From assembly GCF_010367435.1 (NCBI RefSeq), contig NZ_WJWY01000006.1, positions 28,621 to 92,620 on the forward strand: a stretch of DNA of 64,000 nt, in the 5' to 3' direction. Both the position numbers and the translations under genes were made by a program. This DNA is from Fusobacterium sp. IOR10. Its GTDB lineage: Bacteria; Fusobacteriota; Fusobacteriia; Fusobacteriales; Fusobacteriaceae. Within the stretch, counting starts at the first letter, position 1. Every line of letters starts with the position of its first letter. Under the pieces are notes generated by a model. That model was given only the letters and a program-made list of their open reading frames with translations, made no database searches and had not been told where the DNA came from. This document shows positions 8,615 through 16,662 of the stretch, piece by piece.

Positions 8615-9442
8615 ATGAATTCTCATAAGAAAACATTTTATAAAATAGGAGAGATTAGTAAGTTATATGGAATTAGCAGTGATCTTTTAAGATATTATAA
8701 TAAAATAGGCCTAGTGAAACCAGATTTTATTGGAGAGAATGGATATAGATACTACTCTAAAAGACAAATTTGGAAATTAAATAGTATAAGAAATTTGAGA
8801 AATTTAGGTATAGGATTAGAGGATATAAAAAAGTTTCTTTATGAAAGAAACACGAGAAATACTGAGGAAATGCTTGAATTTCAGCTAAATGTTATATCTG
8901 ATAAAATTAATAATTTGCAAGAATTAAAAGAAGAAATTAATAATAAAATAGAAAATATAAACTTTTTTAAAGGATTTGAAGAATTTGATAAACCTATACT
9001 AAAATATATTCCAGAAAGAAAAATTTTAAAATCCAAGGGGATATTAAAAAAAGACTGGGAAATAGACTTTGAGATAAAAATTTTAAATAAAAAAACAACC
9101 TACAAAGATGACATTATATTAACTAACAATGAAATAGGAGCTTTTATATCCAAGGAGAATTTTTACAAAAAAGAATACCAAACCTTTTCAGGAACCTTTA
9201 TAATAAATGAAGAAAAGGGAGAAAAGCTTAAAGAAGGTTATTATTTAAGTTTAACTTTCAGAGGGAGCTATAAATATAGTTCCAAATATTATGAAATTTT
9301 AAAACTTTACATTAAAAATAATAACTATAGGATAATTGGTGAGATTTTAGAAATTTACCATATAGAAGTTCATATAACAGAAGAGGAAGATGAATATATA
9401 ACAGAAATTCAAATTCCAATTGAAAAAATAATTTGTGATTAA
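8615..9442 (+). CDS. MerR family transcriptional regulator with C-terminal effector domain
   Basis: A 275-residue regulator. The N-terminal winged helix (about residues 8-75) has the MerR signature GEISKLYGISSDLLRYYNKIGLV, then YRYYSKRQIW. A coiled-coil dimerisation helix follows (about 85-120). The C-terminal 140 residues have a BmrR/GyrI-like size and alternating strands, suggesting a small-molecule binding domain. The start is set at the ATG at 8615 because GGAGG lies eight bases before it; an upstream TTG at 8594 precedes the site. It is 37 nt upstream of the PLP decarboxylase gene on the same strand, so the two are probably co-transcribed and the regulator may respond to a compound in that enzyme's pathway. 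Confidence 0.85.
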   Translation: MNSHKKTFYKIGEISKLYGISSDLLRYYNKIGLVKPDFIGENGYRYYSKRQIWKLNSIRNLRNLGIGLEDIKKFLYERNTRNTEEMLEFQLNVISDKINNLQELKEEINNKIENINFFKGFEEFDKPILKYIPERKILKSKGILKKDWEIDFEIKILNKKTTYKDDIILTNNEIGAFISKENFYKKEYQTFSGTFIINEEKGEKLKEGYYLSLTFRGSYKYSSKYYEILKLYIKNNNYRIIGEILEIYHIEVHITEEEDEYITEIQIPIEKIICD

Positions 9443-9479
9443 AGGATGTATAAAAAATAAAAGGAAAAGGAGATGTTTT

Positions 9480-10691
9480 ATGTTTAACAAAGAAGTGATA
9501 TTAGAACAAGGAAAAAAGTATGATAGTTTTTATCTTTATGATGAAAATATTGTTTTAGGAAACATTAAAAAATTAAAGAAAAATTTTCCAAATGTTAAAT
9601 TTTTGTATTCTGTAAAATCAAATCATCATCCAGAAATATTAAAAACAATATTTGCCCAAGGAATTGGAGCAGATGCAGCTAGTAGTAATGAAGTTTTAAA
9701 GGCTTTTAATAATAATGTACCAAAGGAAGAAATTCTATACTCTGCTCCAGGAAAATCAATTAAAGATATTGAAACAGCCTTTGATAAATGTATATTTACA
9801 GCTGATAGTTTAAATGAAATTAAAATGTTAAATGATTTTGGAAAAGAAAAAGATCAAATAATGGAAATAGGTATTAGAGTTAATCCAGATTTTACTTTTT
9901 ATTCTGATTTTGGAGTTGCCACTAAGTTTGGAATAGACGAAGAAATATTAATGGAAAATTTAGATCTATTAAATTCTTTTGAAAATATAAAAATAATAGG
10001 AATACATGTTCACTCAAGTAGTCAAGAATTGAATACAGAAATATTAAAAAAATATTATAGAAATATGTTTTCCCTAACTAAAGAACTTCAAAATAAGTTG
10101 AATTTAAAGTTAAAATTTATTAATTTAGGATCAGGAATAGGAATTCCTTTTTCAGTTACTGACAATCCTGTTGATGTTAAGGATTTAGGAAAAGAATTAA
10201 ATTCCCTTTGTGAAAAATTTAAAGATGAAATAAAAGGTGTTCAACTTTATATAGAAACTGGTCGTTATTTATGTGGACCTAGTGGAGTCTATGCTACAAA
10301 AGTAATAGACATTAAAATCTCTAGAGGAAAGAAATTTGTTATATTAAAAAATACTTTCAATGGATTTATAAGACCATCAATGGAAGCATTTGTTAAATCA
10401 TATTCTGACAATCCAAAAATGAATGAACCTTTATTTACTAAAAAGGGAGCTTTTCAATATGTTGTGTTAACAGATGAAAAGAAATTAGAGAAAGTTGATT
10501 TATATGGAAATCTATGTACTTCAACAGATTTAGTTGGAAAAGATTTGATTTTACCAAAAATAAAAATTGGAGATTTAATAGTTATGACAAATGCAGGATG
10601 TTACGCAGCAGTATTAACTCCTTTCCAATTTTCTTCACAAATTCCACCAAAGGAACTATATTTAAAAAAAGATGGAAACATAATACTTTAA
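9480..10691 (+). CDS. PLP-dependent ornithine/DAP/arginine decarboxylase-2 family enzyme
   Basis: Fold type III PLP decarboxylase of about 403 residues. The PLP lysine lies in FLYSVKSNHHPEIL near residue 48. The barrel motifs GIHVHSSSQE and LGSGIGIPF match LysA/NspC-type enzymes, and ETGRYLCGPSG is the family's phosphate and substrate segment. YGNLCTSTDLV near the C-terminus contributes the catalytic cysteine of the partner subunit (CxxxD-type). Substrate is unresolved: it is not a clear LysA, SpeA or NspC. The ATG at 9480 has a GGAG site; the frame opens earlier, inside the MerR gene. It follows the MerR gene and faces a CynX-type transporter. Confidence 0.85.
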   Translation: MFNKEVILEQGKKYDSFYLYDENIVLGNIKKLKKNFPNVKFLYSVKSNHHPEILKTIFAQGIGADAASSNEVLKAFNNNVPKEEILYSAPGKSIKDIETAFDKCIFTADSLNEIKMLNDFGKEKDQIMEIGIRVNPDFTFYSDFGVATKFGIDEEILMENLDLLNSFENIKIIGIHVHSSSQELNTEILKKYYRNMFSLTKELQNKLNLKLKFINLGSGIGIPFSVTDNPVDVKDLGKELNSLCEKFKDEIKGVQLYIETGRYLCGPSGVYATKVIDIKISRGKKFVILKNTFNGFIRPSMEAFVKSYSDNPKMNEPLFTKKGAFQYVVLTDEKKLEKVDLYGNLCTSTDLVGKDLILPKIKIGDLIVMTNAGCYAAVLTPFQFSSQIPPKELYLKKDGNIIL

Positions 10692-10707
10692 TAATAATTA
10701 ATTATAA

Positions 10708-10743
10708 AAAAATTCTAGCACATATAAGTGTTGGCATTTTTTT
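10708..10743. terminator. Weak hairpin between convergent genes
   Basis: A short AGCAC/GTGTT hairpin flanked by T-runs on both strands lies between the decarboxylase stop (10691) and the stop of the convergent transporter (10747). It could terminate both, but the stem is only five pairs with one wobble. Confidence 0.4.
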
Positions 10744-10746
10744 ATT

Positions 10747-11964
10747 TTATGCAAAAGTAACTTCATCTTTCCCTGCTTTTATTCCACAAAATATTAAAAA
10801 TAAAATTGCAATTATTAAAATTATCATTGTAGAATTCCATGAATTAGTTAAATCAAATAAGAATCCAATTAAAATTGGTCCAATTGATGCAATTAGATAA
10901 CCTGCTGATTGAGCCATTCCAGAAAGTTCTGCTGCTTTTTTTGCATTTGGAGTACGAAGGGATAAAAACAAAATTGCAAGACTTATTCCACCTCCAGCAC
11001 TTAATCCCATAAATAATAATGAAAACATTATTAAAAATTTAGTTTTTGCAAAGAAAAGTAAGGTCATACCTAGTAAATAGAAAGACAAAATTATAATTGA
11101 AATTAATTTCTGACTTTTAAATTTAGCAGCAACAATTGGCACAATTAAAGTTGTAGGTAAACTTACCAATTGATAAAATAAAAGCATTGATCCAGAAAAT
11201 TCAAAAGTCATATTCTTAGATACAATTATTGCAGGTAACCATGCAACTAAAGAATAGAATAAAAAAGATTGAGTTCCCATAAATAGAGTTACCCACCAAG
11301 CTAATGGGGATTTCCATATGGAATTACTTTTTAATTGCTTATTAATATTGTCATTATTAAAAATTTCTTTCTTTCTTAATTGGGGAGTCCATATTCCTAT
11401 GGCAATTAATATTAAGATTATCCATATTCCTAAACTATTTCTCCAAGTAAAGGATAATTTAGTTACTAAAGGAACACTTAGGCCAGATCCAATAGCTGCA
11501 AAACTACACATACTTGTAATATATATGCTTATTATTATTCCTATATGTTTTGAAAAATTATATTTTATAATACTAGGAAGTAACACATTTCCTATTGCTA
11601 TTCCTAATCCTATTAAAGTTGTTCCTAAAAATAATCCAAAGGAATTTGTATAGGACCTGATAATTTCTCCAATAAATATTAGTATTAAACCTCCTAACAT
11701 TATTAAACCGTCACCAAATTTAAAACTTAATTTTGGCACATAGGGAGAGAAAATTGCAAAGGCTATTAGTGGTAGAGTTGTGACAAAACCAGCCATACTA
11801 TTATTTAAGAGATATTCTTTCTTAATCAAAGCTATAATTGGTCCAACTGAAGTAATTGGTGCTCTTAAATTAAATGAAACAAAAATGATCCCTAAAATCA
11901 TTAATGTTAAATATTTAGTAGATACTCTATTGTTCTTTTTTAAATTTTTTGGATCTATTCCCAT
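10747..11964 (-). CDS. MFS transporter, CynX/NimT family
   Basis: A 405-residue, twelve-helix major facilitator protein. The N-terminal SFNLRAPITSVGPI is the hallmark of the CynX/NimT (cyanate/2-nitroimidazole transporter-like) branch, and NVLLPSIIKYNF in the first half agrees. The second half has the GLSAGGGISLAI segment. The substrate is unknown; the family handles small anions and drugs. The ATG at 11964 follows GGGGGAG. It converges on the PLP decarboxylase gene. An amine or amino-acid link between them is only a guess. Confidence 0.85.
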   Translation of the reverse strand: MGIDPKNLKKNNRVSTKYLTLMILGIIFVSFNLRAPITSVGPIIALIKKEYLLNNSMAGFVTTLPLIAFAIFSPYVPKLSFKFGDGLIMLGGLILIFIGEIIRSYTNSFGLFLGTTLIGLGIAIGNVLLPSIIKYNFSKHIGIIISIYITSMCSFAAIGSGLSVPLVTKLSFTWRNSLGIWIILILIAIGIWTPQLRKKEIFNNDNINKQLKSNSIWKSPLAWWVTLFMGTQSFLFYSLVAWLPAIIVSKNMTFEFSGSMLLFYQLVSLPTTLIVPIVAAKFKSQKLISIIILSFYLLGMTLLFFAKTKFLIMFSLLFMGLSAGGGISLAILFLSLRTPNAKKAAELSGMAQSAGYLIASIGPILIGFLFDLTNSWNSTMIILIIAILFLIFCGIKAGKDEVTFA

Positions 11965-12049
11965 AATACTCCCCCTTGAATTATCTATATTTTTAATTAA
12001 AAATAAATAATTAATATACAGAGTATATATTAACTCAAGGTAAAAGTCA

Positions 12050-12084
12050 ATAAAAATAGAGTAGAAATATTTATTTCTACTCTA
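12050..12084 (-). terminator. Intrinsic terminator after the aldehyde dehydrogenase gene
   Basis: A perfect 13-bp stem (12057-12069 with 12072-12084) with a two-base loop is followed on the minus strand by a U-rich run. It sits 24 nt after the dehydrogenase stop codon. Confidence 0.85.
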
Positions 12085-12107
12085 GGAAAAATCTAACTTT
12101 TAAATTT

Positions 12108-13475
12108 TTATTTTAATATTTTTTTAATAGCGTGCAATTTTTTCAATGAATATGGTGGAAAGATTAAAGTATTATTAATTCTTGTGGATTTATTAAGCAC
12201 ACCCTTTGCATGGGAAAAAGTTTTAAAACTTTCTTCCCCGTGATAATTTCCCATACCAGAATTTCCAACACCACCAAATGGCAAATGATGATTACTATAA
12301 TGATTAATAACATCATTTATACAAACTCCCCCTGAACTAGTTCTTTCAATAACTTTATTAGCAACATCTTCATTTTCAGTAAAGAGATATAGAGCAAGGG
12401 GCTTTGGTCTTCCATTGACAATTTCAATAGCTTCATTAATAGCATCAAAGGATATTATTGGTAGTATAGGTCCAAAAATTTCCCCTTCCATACATTTATC
12501 ATCCCAAGAAGCATTGTTAATTAATGTAGGTTCTATATACTTATCTTCAAGGTTATAATTTCCACCAAAAATAATTTTTTCTTTATCATTTTCTATAATA
12601 TTTATAAGCCTTGTAGTATGTTTTTCATTTATAATTCTTGCAAAGTCAGGGGATGCATAAATATCTTCCCCATAAAATCTTTTAATAACTTTTTGTAATT
12701 CTTGAATAAATTCATTTTTTACAGAATTATGAACCAATAAATAATCTGGAGATATACAAATTTGACCTGCATTAAAAAATTTACCCCAAGCTATTCTTTC
12801 AGCAGCTGTTTTTAAATTAGCATCATGATTTATTATACAAGGACTTTTTCCACCTAGCTCCAATGTTACAGGAATTAAATTTTCACTAGCTCCCTTCATA
12901 ACAATTTTTCCAACTGTAACGCTTCCAGTAAAAAATATATAGTCAAATTTACTGTGAATTAATGTGGTTATAACTTCTTTTCCCCCTTGGACAACTCTAA
13001 TATATTTCTTTAAAAAGTTTTCATCAAAGATTTTTTGAATAATATTTGAAACATTTACTGTTTCTTCAGAAGGCTTAATAACTGCACAGTTTCCAGCTGC
13101 AATTGCCCCAATTAATGGTTCAATACATAAATTAAATGGGAAATTAAAGGGAGCAATAATTAAAACAACTCCATAGGGTTCTTGTTTAATATAACTTTTA
13201 GATCTAAACTGTGAAATAGGAGTTTTTACTTTTTTAATCTTACTCCATTTTTTTAAATTATTAATGGCAAAGGAAATACTTTCTAATATTACCCCAATTT
13301 CAGAAACATAACTTTCAAATTGAGGCCTTTTTAAATCAGCTTTTAGAGCATTTATAATATCATCCTCATGAAATGATATTATTTTTTTTAATTTTGTTAA
13401 TTGGTTAATTCTAAAGGAAATCTCTTTTGTTTCACCTGTATAATAATAATCTTTCATTTCTTGTAAAACATCCAT
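12108..13475 (-). CDS. Aldehyde dehydrogenase, class 3-like
   Basis: NAD(P)-dependent oxidation of an aldehyde to the acid. At 455 residues without an N-terminal extension it matches the short ALDH3-type enzymes, which often act on fatty or aromatic aldehydes. Active-site features are all present: N111 in APFNFPFN, K134 in VIKPSE, the FTGS nucleotide-binding turn (182-185), general base E206 in LELGGK and nucleophile C240 in FNAGQIC. The C-terminal FGGVGNSGMGNYHG and the final hydrophobic/basic tail (FPPYSLKKLHAIKKILK) also resemble the membrane-associated ALDH3 group. The start at 13475 has a GGGGG-type site. It is a single-gene unit with its own terminator. Confidence 0.9.
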   Translation of the reverse strand: MDVLQEMKDYYYTGETKEISFRINQLTKLKKIISFHEDDIINALKADLKRPQFESYVSEIGVILESISFAINNLKKWSKIKKVKTPISQFRSKSYIKQEPYGVVLIIAPFNFPFNLCIEPLIGAIAAGNCAVIKPSEETVNVSNIIQKIFDENFLKKYIRVVQGGKEVITTLIHSKFDYIFFTGSVTVGKIVMKGASENLIPVTLELGGKSPCIINHDANLKTAAERIAWGKFFNAGQICISPDYLLVHNSVKNEFIQELQKVIKRFYGEDIYASPDFARIINEKHTTRLINIIENDKEKIIFGGNYNLEDKYIEPTLINNASWDDKCMEGEIFGPILPIISFDAINEAIEIVNGRPKPLALYLFTENEDVANKVIERTSSGGVCINDVINHYSNHHLPFGGVGNSGMGNYHGEESFKTFSHAKGVLNKSTRINNTLIFPPYSLKKLHAIKKILK

Positions 13476-13495
13476 AACATACCCCCTTAATTGTT

Positions 13496-13528
13496 ACAAA
13501 AAAATCCCTCAATATTTATACTGAAGGA
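13496..13528 (-). terminator. Intrinsic terminator after the RNase M5 gene
   Basis: Arms 13505-13515 and 13518-13528 pair with two G-U wobbles and are followed on the minus strand by a run of U (complement of 13498-13504). It lies 22 nt after the rnmV stop codon. Confidence 0.7.
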
Positions 13529-13549
13529 CCTTTGAAGTAAATATTTAAT

Positions 13550-14095
13550 TTATAAAGTTTCTATTATTTCATTCATGGCTTTTTCAAATTCTTCCATTGA
13601 AATTCCATAGTGATTTAATTTAACTAAAAGTTGTTTTCCATTGGAATATCCAATTCCTAATTTTTCTCCAATTTTTTCCCTTAGGGATTTAGAGTTAGGA
13701 AATCCTGTTAAATGATATTCTAATAAATCTTCAACTGTGAAAATATTTTCAGATTCAATTGTTTCATATTTTGCCTTTTCCAAAGCCTTTATAATAGATT
13801 CAGGATTGGCATTTTCAACACCAATATTTCCATTTTTAATACCTTCATATCTATTTATATAAGCTTGTTTTGCCTCTGGAAAACGTTCAGATATAATTCT
13901 TCTAATTTGAACACCAGCAAAATCAGGATCTGTTAATATAATTATACCATTATTATCGTAAGCTTTTTGTATTCTATCTAAATTCTTTTTTACTGAATAT
14001 CCATGAACTGCTATTAATTCTGCATCAACCGCTCTTTTTACAGCAGTTATGTCGTCTCTTCCTTCAACTACAATTACTTCTTTTATTTTCTTCAT
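13550..14095 (-). CDS. rnmV: Ribonuclease M5 (5S rRNA maturation)
   Basis: Toprim-domain nuclease that trims precursor 5S rRNA to its mature ends. The Toprim glutamate is E11 in VVEGRDD and the paired aspartates are D56 and D58 in LTDPDFAG. The basic RRIISERFP follows, as in the family. The 181-residue length is typical. In many Firmicutes rnmV sits beside ksgA; here it is instead next to a METTL25-like methyltransferase gene 34 nt upstream, also acting on the same strand, so an RNA-related pair is possible. The ATG at 14095 has a GGAG site. Confidence 0.92.
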   Translation of the reverse strand: MKKIKEVIVVEGRDDITAVKRAVDAELIAVHGYSVKKNLDRIQKAYDNNGIIILTDPDFAGVQIRRIISERFPEAKQAYINRYEGIKNGNIGVENANPESIIKALEKAKYETIESENIFTVEDLLEYHLTGFPNSKSLREKIGEKLGIGYSNGKQLLVKLNHYGISMEEFEKAMNEIIETL

Positions 14096-14129
14096 TATAT
14101 CTCCTTAATATTGTGTAAAATTTAATAAA

Positions 14130-15335
14130 CTATTTAATTAAAAAATATGGTTTAAGTAAAGTATCTAAAATAGGTTCTATTCCTAAAAAATCTTTAAAAG
14201 TATTGTATTCTCTTAATTTTTTTTCAAGGGATTCATTTGTAGTTTTTTCTTTGATTCCACGAATAAGAACATTTTTAGGTGTGTTTACTAAATCTATAAA
14301 TTCTATAACTTGAGTTTTAAAACCACATAGTTCCAAAGCCTGTGCTCTAAATGCATCAGTTGCAATTGAAGAAAACTTTTCCAGCAATATTCCGTGTTTT
14401 CCAATTAAAGATTCACTTTCATAAAAAGAACTATTTTTATTAGATGATATTTTTTCATTAAATTCATGTTGACAACATGGAACAGCTAAAATAGCCTTGG
14501 CATTTAATTCCATAGCTTTTAATAAAGAGTAATCTGTTGCATTATTACAAGCATGAAGAGAAAATATAAGATCCACATCCTTCATTTTATTAACATCTTT
14601 AATATCCCCAGTTAAAAATTCTATGTTCTTTAAGTTAAGTTCATCAACTATATTATTACAATCTTTCATAACATCATCTTTTAAATCCAATCCAATAATA
14701 TCAAATTCCAAATCATTTTTCATTTTAAAATAATAATGTAGAGCAAATGTTAAATATGATTTTCCACAACCAAAGTCTATTATTTTAATTGAATTTGTAA
14801 CTAACTTTTTAGATTTCATTTCAGAAACTGTCTCATCTATAAATTGCAAATACTTATTTATTTGTTTGAACTTGTCATAACTTTTTTTAAATATTTTTCC
14901 ATTTTCTCCCATAACTCCAAGTTTAACTAAAAATGGAATAGGTTCTCCCTCTTGTAAAATATAATTTTTGTTCTTATTATGTTCTAAAGAAACTTCTTCT
15001 TTTATATTCTTCGTACTTTTAATTTTAAATCCTTTTTTATTTTTTAAAATTTGAATATCTTCTTCCTTTGTAAATATCATATATTGATTAAAATTTTCTA
15101 GTAATAAATATATTTTATTTAAAGCTTCCTCTATATTCAAATTAGAATGGTAGGCCTTGTTGTTTTTGAACTCTTCAAATTGATAAAAAAATTCATTTTT
15201 TATTAAAATGGGTTTTATCATAACTTTACTATAGGGGTAATTTCCTTTCATATTGGAAAAAACACATTTAACTAATTTTTTATTGGAAAAAACATCCTCC
15301 ATAAGTAAGTTAACTTTCTCTTCATTTACTTTCAT
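14130..15335 (-). CDS. SAM-dependent methyltransferase, METTL25/RRNAD1-like (Methyltransf_32)
   Basis: A 401-residue protein whose central part is a class I methyltransferase. Motif I is IIDFGCGKSYL (185-195), the acidic SAM ribose residue lies in IIGLDLK (213-219), and SLHACNNATD and AVPCCQHE lie between about 255 and 290. The DFGCGKSYL and PCC pattern fits the domain found in METTL25/RRNAD1 proteins, whose best-known relatives modify proteins of the ribosome. The N-terminal 130 residues resemble no domain I recognise. It is 34 nt upstream of rnmV in the same direction. Target unknown. Confidence 0.75.
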   Translation of the reverse strand: MKVNEEKVNLLMEDVFSNKKLVKCVFSNMKGNYPYSKVMIKPILIKNEFFYQFEEFKNNKAYHSNLNIEEALNKIYLLLENFNQYMIFTKEEDIQILKNKKGFKIKSTKNIKEEVSLEHNKNKNYILQEGEPIPFLVKLGVMGENGKIFKKSYDKFKQINKYLQFIDETVSEMKSKKLVTNSIKIIDFGCGKSYLTFALHYYFKMKNDLEFDIIGLDLKDDVMKDCNNIVDELNLKNIEFLTGDIKDVNKMKDVDLIFSLHACNNATDYSLLKAMELNAKAILAVPCCQHEFNEKISSNKNSSFYESESLIGKHGILLEKFSSIATDAFRAQALELCGFKTQVIEFIDLVNTPKNVLIRGIKEKTTNESLEKKLREYNTFKDFLGIEPILDTLLKPYFLIK

Positions 15336-15543
15336 TAAAACTCCTTAACATAATTTTATTAATTTTTGTCTATTAGAAATTATAACTCAAAAAATAAAAA
15401 AAAGCAATGGGAACAACTTAATTTTAAAATTCTAATAAATTTAGGTTGTTTTTATGTAATATTTTAGGTATAATTATATATATAAAATACACTTGTTTTA
15501 TATAATAGATGTTTAAATGTTTTTCAGGGGGAGATGTACTATA

Positions 15544-16419
15544 ATGAAGAATTTTATTAAAAATAACGAAAGCAAATGTTTTGCTTTTGGAACAATTTTC
15601 CTGTGGGCTTCAGCTTTTCCAGTTACTAAAATGGCTCTTTCTTATTTTACACCACAGGCTCTTGGATTTATTAGATATTTAACGGCAACTATTTGTTTGC
15701 TTTTAATAGGATATTTAAAAAAAATAGGATTACCTAAAACTAAAGATGTTCCTAAATTTTTATTTTCTGGTGGAATGGGTTTTTTCATGTATATGATAGC
15801 TTTTAATACAGGATCTATTTATTTAACCTCAGCAACAAGTAGCATTATAATAGCAATTGCTCCAATACTTACAGCATTAATGTCAAATCTCCTGTTAAAG
15901 GAAAAGATTAATGTTTATGGTTGGATTGCAATTATTATGGAATTTGTAGGGATTTTATTTTTAACATTGTGGGATGGAGAGTTTTCATTAAATGTTGGAA
16001 TTTTATGGATGATATGTGCAGCTGTTGTTTTAGCTATTTATAACATTACCCAAAGGGAATATTCAAAAAATTACACAGCTTTTCAATCTACAACTTATAG
16101 TATTATTGGAGGAACGATTTTACTTTCTATATTTATGCCAGAATCAATTCCTCAAATAATAGGTGCTCCATTAAAAGCGTGGTATTTAATAATTTATTTG
16201 GGAATATTTCCAAGTGCCATTGCTTATATATGGTGGACTAAAGCTTTATCCCTTGCAAAGATTACCAGCGAGGTTACAAATTTTATGTTTGTAACTCCAT
16301 TATTATCTGGTATAATGGGGTGTATACTAATTGGTGAATATCCTTCTTCAGCAACATACATAGGAGGAACAATAATTTTAAGTGGATTAATGTTATTTAA
16401 TTTAACATCTAAAAAATAA
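15544..16419 (+). CDS. EamA/DMT family transporter
   Basis: A ten-helix drug/metabolite transporter of about 291 residues with two EamA repeats. The first has WASAFPVTKMAL at the start of helix 1, and the second opens near GWIAIIMEFVGI and ends in IYLGIFPSAIAYIWWTKAL. Members export amino acids or metabolites; the substrate is not predictable. The ATG at 15544 is chosen because GGGGGAG lies just before it; an earlier ATG at 15517 precedes that site. The small ORF at 16440 follows 20 nt downstream and is probably in the same transcript. Confidence 0.88.
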   Translation: MKNFIKNNESKCFAFGTIFLWASAFPVTKMALSYFTPQALGFIRYLTATICLLLIGYLKKIGLPKTKDVPKFLFSGGMGFFMYMIAFNTGSIYLTSATSSIIIAIAPILTALMSNLLLKEKINVYGWIAIIMEFVGILFLTLWDGEFSLNVGILWMICAAVVLAIYNITQREYSKNYTAFQSTTYSIIGGTILLSIFMPESIPQIIGAPLKAWYLIIYLGIFPSAIAYIWWTKALSLAKITSEVTNFMFVTPLLSGIMGCILIGEYPSSATYIGGTIILSGLMLFNLTSKK

Positions 16420-16439
16420 TATTTTAAAGAGGTGACGTT

Positions 16440-16601
16440 ATGGCAATGATTACAGACAAGAAAAAAGCTATTTTGAAAAAAATACTAGCTATTTATGATG
16501 ACGATTATAAGAAGGTTCTTCTTCAAAGAAAAAAAGAAATCTTTCACTGTGAAATGTTAAAAAATTACAAAAAAGTAAGAATAGACAATTATAAGAAATA
16601 A
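16440..16601 (+). CDS. Small basic protein of unknown function, 53 residues
   Basis: Complete ORF from ATG to TAA with a good GAGGTG site seven bases before the start. The product is lysine-rich (about a quarter lysine), begins MAMITDKKKAI and ends DNYKK, is predicted helical, and has no signal or membrane segment and one cysteine. It sits 20 nt after the EamA transporter stop and directly before a strong bidirectional terminator, which supports its being a real translated cistron. I do not recognise the family. Confidence 0.6.
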   Translation: MAMITDKKKAILKKILAIYDDDYKKVLLQRKKEIFHCEMLKNYKKVRIDNYKK

Positions 16602-16604
16602 AAT

Positions 16605-16642
16605 AAAAAGAGTTGAAAGATTATATCCTTCAACTCTTTTTT
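16605..16642. terminator. Bidirectional intrinsic terminator
   Basis: A 13-bp stem (16605-16617 with 16629-16641) is flanked by A- and T-runs so that it works in both directions. It ends the small-ORF transcript on plus and the clpB transcript on minus. Confidence 0.85.
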
Positions 16643-16662
16643 ATTTATGTTAAGATCTAAAA

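Noticed and set aside
15400..15460. AACAAC...GTTGTT inverted arms upstream of the EamA gene
   Set aside because: The loop is about 28 nt, arms are six bases, and there is no gene ending before it on the plus strand, so a terminator is unlikely.
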